Assembly: GCA_002497765.1 (NCBI GenBank)
Contig: DAET01000046.1
Span: forward strand, 44,670 to 60,600
Direction of reading: 5' to 3'
DNA from: Euryarchaeota archaeon UBA486
GTDB lineage: Archaea > Thermoplasmatota > Poseidoniia > Poseidoniales > Poseidoniaceae
DNA: 15,931 nt
Below the pieces are notes generated by a model. That model did not search any database, was not told where the DNA came from, and was given only the letters and a program-made list of their open reading frames with translations. This document shows positions 15,457-15,931 of this stretch, piece after piece; positions within the stretch are counted from its first letter, which is position 1, and every line of letters begins with the position of its first letter. The position numbers and the translations under genes were made by a program.

Positions 15457-15917
15457 ACCAATTCGTCCAGGTCCTGCGGTCGACCGCAGTAGTGGCAACG
15501 CAGTTCCAGCGGTGCTCGCGCAACAACCTTGAGTCGGTGCGCCAAAGGTTCTCGAGGGTTGGTCGTGATGCAATTGGAAAAGGTGCAACGAACCACATTG
15601 GTGATTTCATCACCCAATTCGATGGTCAACTTCTCAGCGACGCTGTAGGCACGGATGATGGCAACGTGTGCATCAGGGGCCACCAGGGCGAGTCGGTTCA
15701 GCTCGTCCTGGTTGAGTTCGCGGTCCTCGACCTTGATGATGTCCTTCGTTCCTTTCTTCTTTGAGGGGACGTTCATCACCAGCGACACGGGGACGGAGGT
15801 GCCTCTGTTAATGCCCAGCATTTCCAAGACGCGCATGGCTTGGCCGGCGGGAATGTGGTCGATGACGGTGCCGTTTCGGATGGCGGTTACACGGCGCATG
15901 TTGTGTTCTTGGGACAT
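15441..15917 (-). CDS. pyrI: Aspartate carbamoyltransferase regulatory chain
   Basis: Zinc-binding regulatory subunit that binds nucleotide effectors and joins PyrB catalytic trimers in the first committed step of pyrimidine synthesis. The 158 residues match family length. The nucleotide-binding N domain has RNGTVIDHIPAGQAMRVLEML (about 14-34), KDIIKVEDREL (about 58-68) and APDAHVAIIRAYSVAEKL. The zinc domain has four cysteines in CTFSNC and CHYC, the canonical arrangement. The ATG sits six bases after a GGAGGTGA box that continues to the window edge. It overlaps by one base a TGA (TGATG) that would end an upstream frame, so it is translationally coupled to a gene that is most likely pyrB. 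Its 3' end overlaps the tRNA thiolase gene by 16 bases. Confidence 0.97.
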   Translation of the reverse strand: MSQEHNMRRVTAIRNGTVIDHIPAGQAMRVLEMLGINRGTSVPVSLVMNVPSKKKGTKDIIKVEDRELNQDELNRLALVAPDAHVAIIRAYSVAEKLTIELGDEITNVVRCTFSNCITTNPREPLAHRLKVVARAPLELRCHYCGRPQDLDELVHNVL

Positions 15918-15931
15918 CAGACATCACCTCC
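15917..15931 (-). CDS. Last codons of an upstream gene, possibly pyrB (cut by window edge)
   Basis: On the minus strand a TGA (15919-15917) overlaps the pyrI ATG as TGATG; read back to the edge, the frame gives Gly-Gly-Asp-Val. Only four codons are visible. The identity as pyrB is an inference from the usual pyrBI order, not from the residues. The same bases form the pyrI ribosome binding site. Confidence 0.35.
   Translation of the reverse strand, partial: GGDV

Overview
The window looks like a piece of a GC-rich, gene-dense archaeal chromosome. Archaeal signs are a full-length Cdc48/VAT-type double AAA ATPase behind a clear TATA box, a stand-alone PRC-barrel protein, PyrI as a separate regulatory chain, a zinc/Fe-S NcsA/TtuA-type tRNA thiolase, Roadblock/LC7 proteins and GGTGA-type ribosome binding sites. 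The mixture of these with a bacterial-looking (actinobacterial Sdh1-like) succinate dehydrogenase and a DUF4350/DUF58 locus would fit a marine Thermoplasmatota lineage such as Marine Group II (Poseidoniales). That placement is an inference from gene content only.

Layout. (1) 1-1670, minus: succinate dehydrogenase membrane anchor followed by the flavoprotein, which runs off the left edge. (2) 1766-3394, minus: an NAD(P)-dependent aldehyde dehydrogenase. (3) 3395-3582: divergent promoter region. (4) 3583-10316, plus: cdc48, a PRC-barrel protein, a DUF4350-like protein with two membrane segments, a DUF58 protein and an eight-helix membrane protein. The last three are tightly packed and probably one operon; no MoxR ATPase lies among them. 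(5) 10311-14098, minus: a Roadblock/LC7 protein, a roughly 1060-residue Roadblock plus coiled-coil protein and a tiny two-helix membrane protein, packed as one operon. I recognise no described system with this composition. (6) 14099-14433: divergent intergenic region with an AT-rich, palindrome-rich island. (7) 14434-15456, plus: tRNA 2-thiolation enzyme. (8) 15441-15917, minus: pyrI, with the last codons of an upstream gene, probably pyrB, at the right edge.

How it fits together. The left part is central carbon and respiratory metabolism and the right part is tRNA modification and pyrimidine control. The two middle operons are cell-envelope or cytoskeleton-like and are the least understood. 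Both convergent gene pairs (10311-10316 and 15441-15456) overlap at their 3' ends, as expected of a streamlined genome. I saw no tRNA, rRNA, CRISPR array, insertion sequence or phage-like gene.
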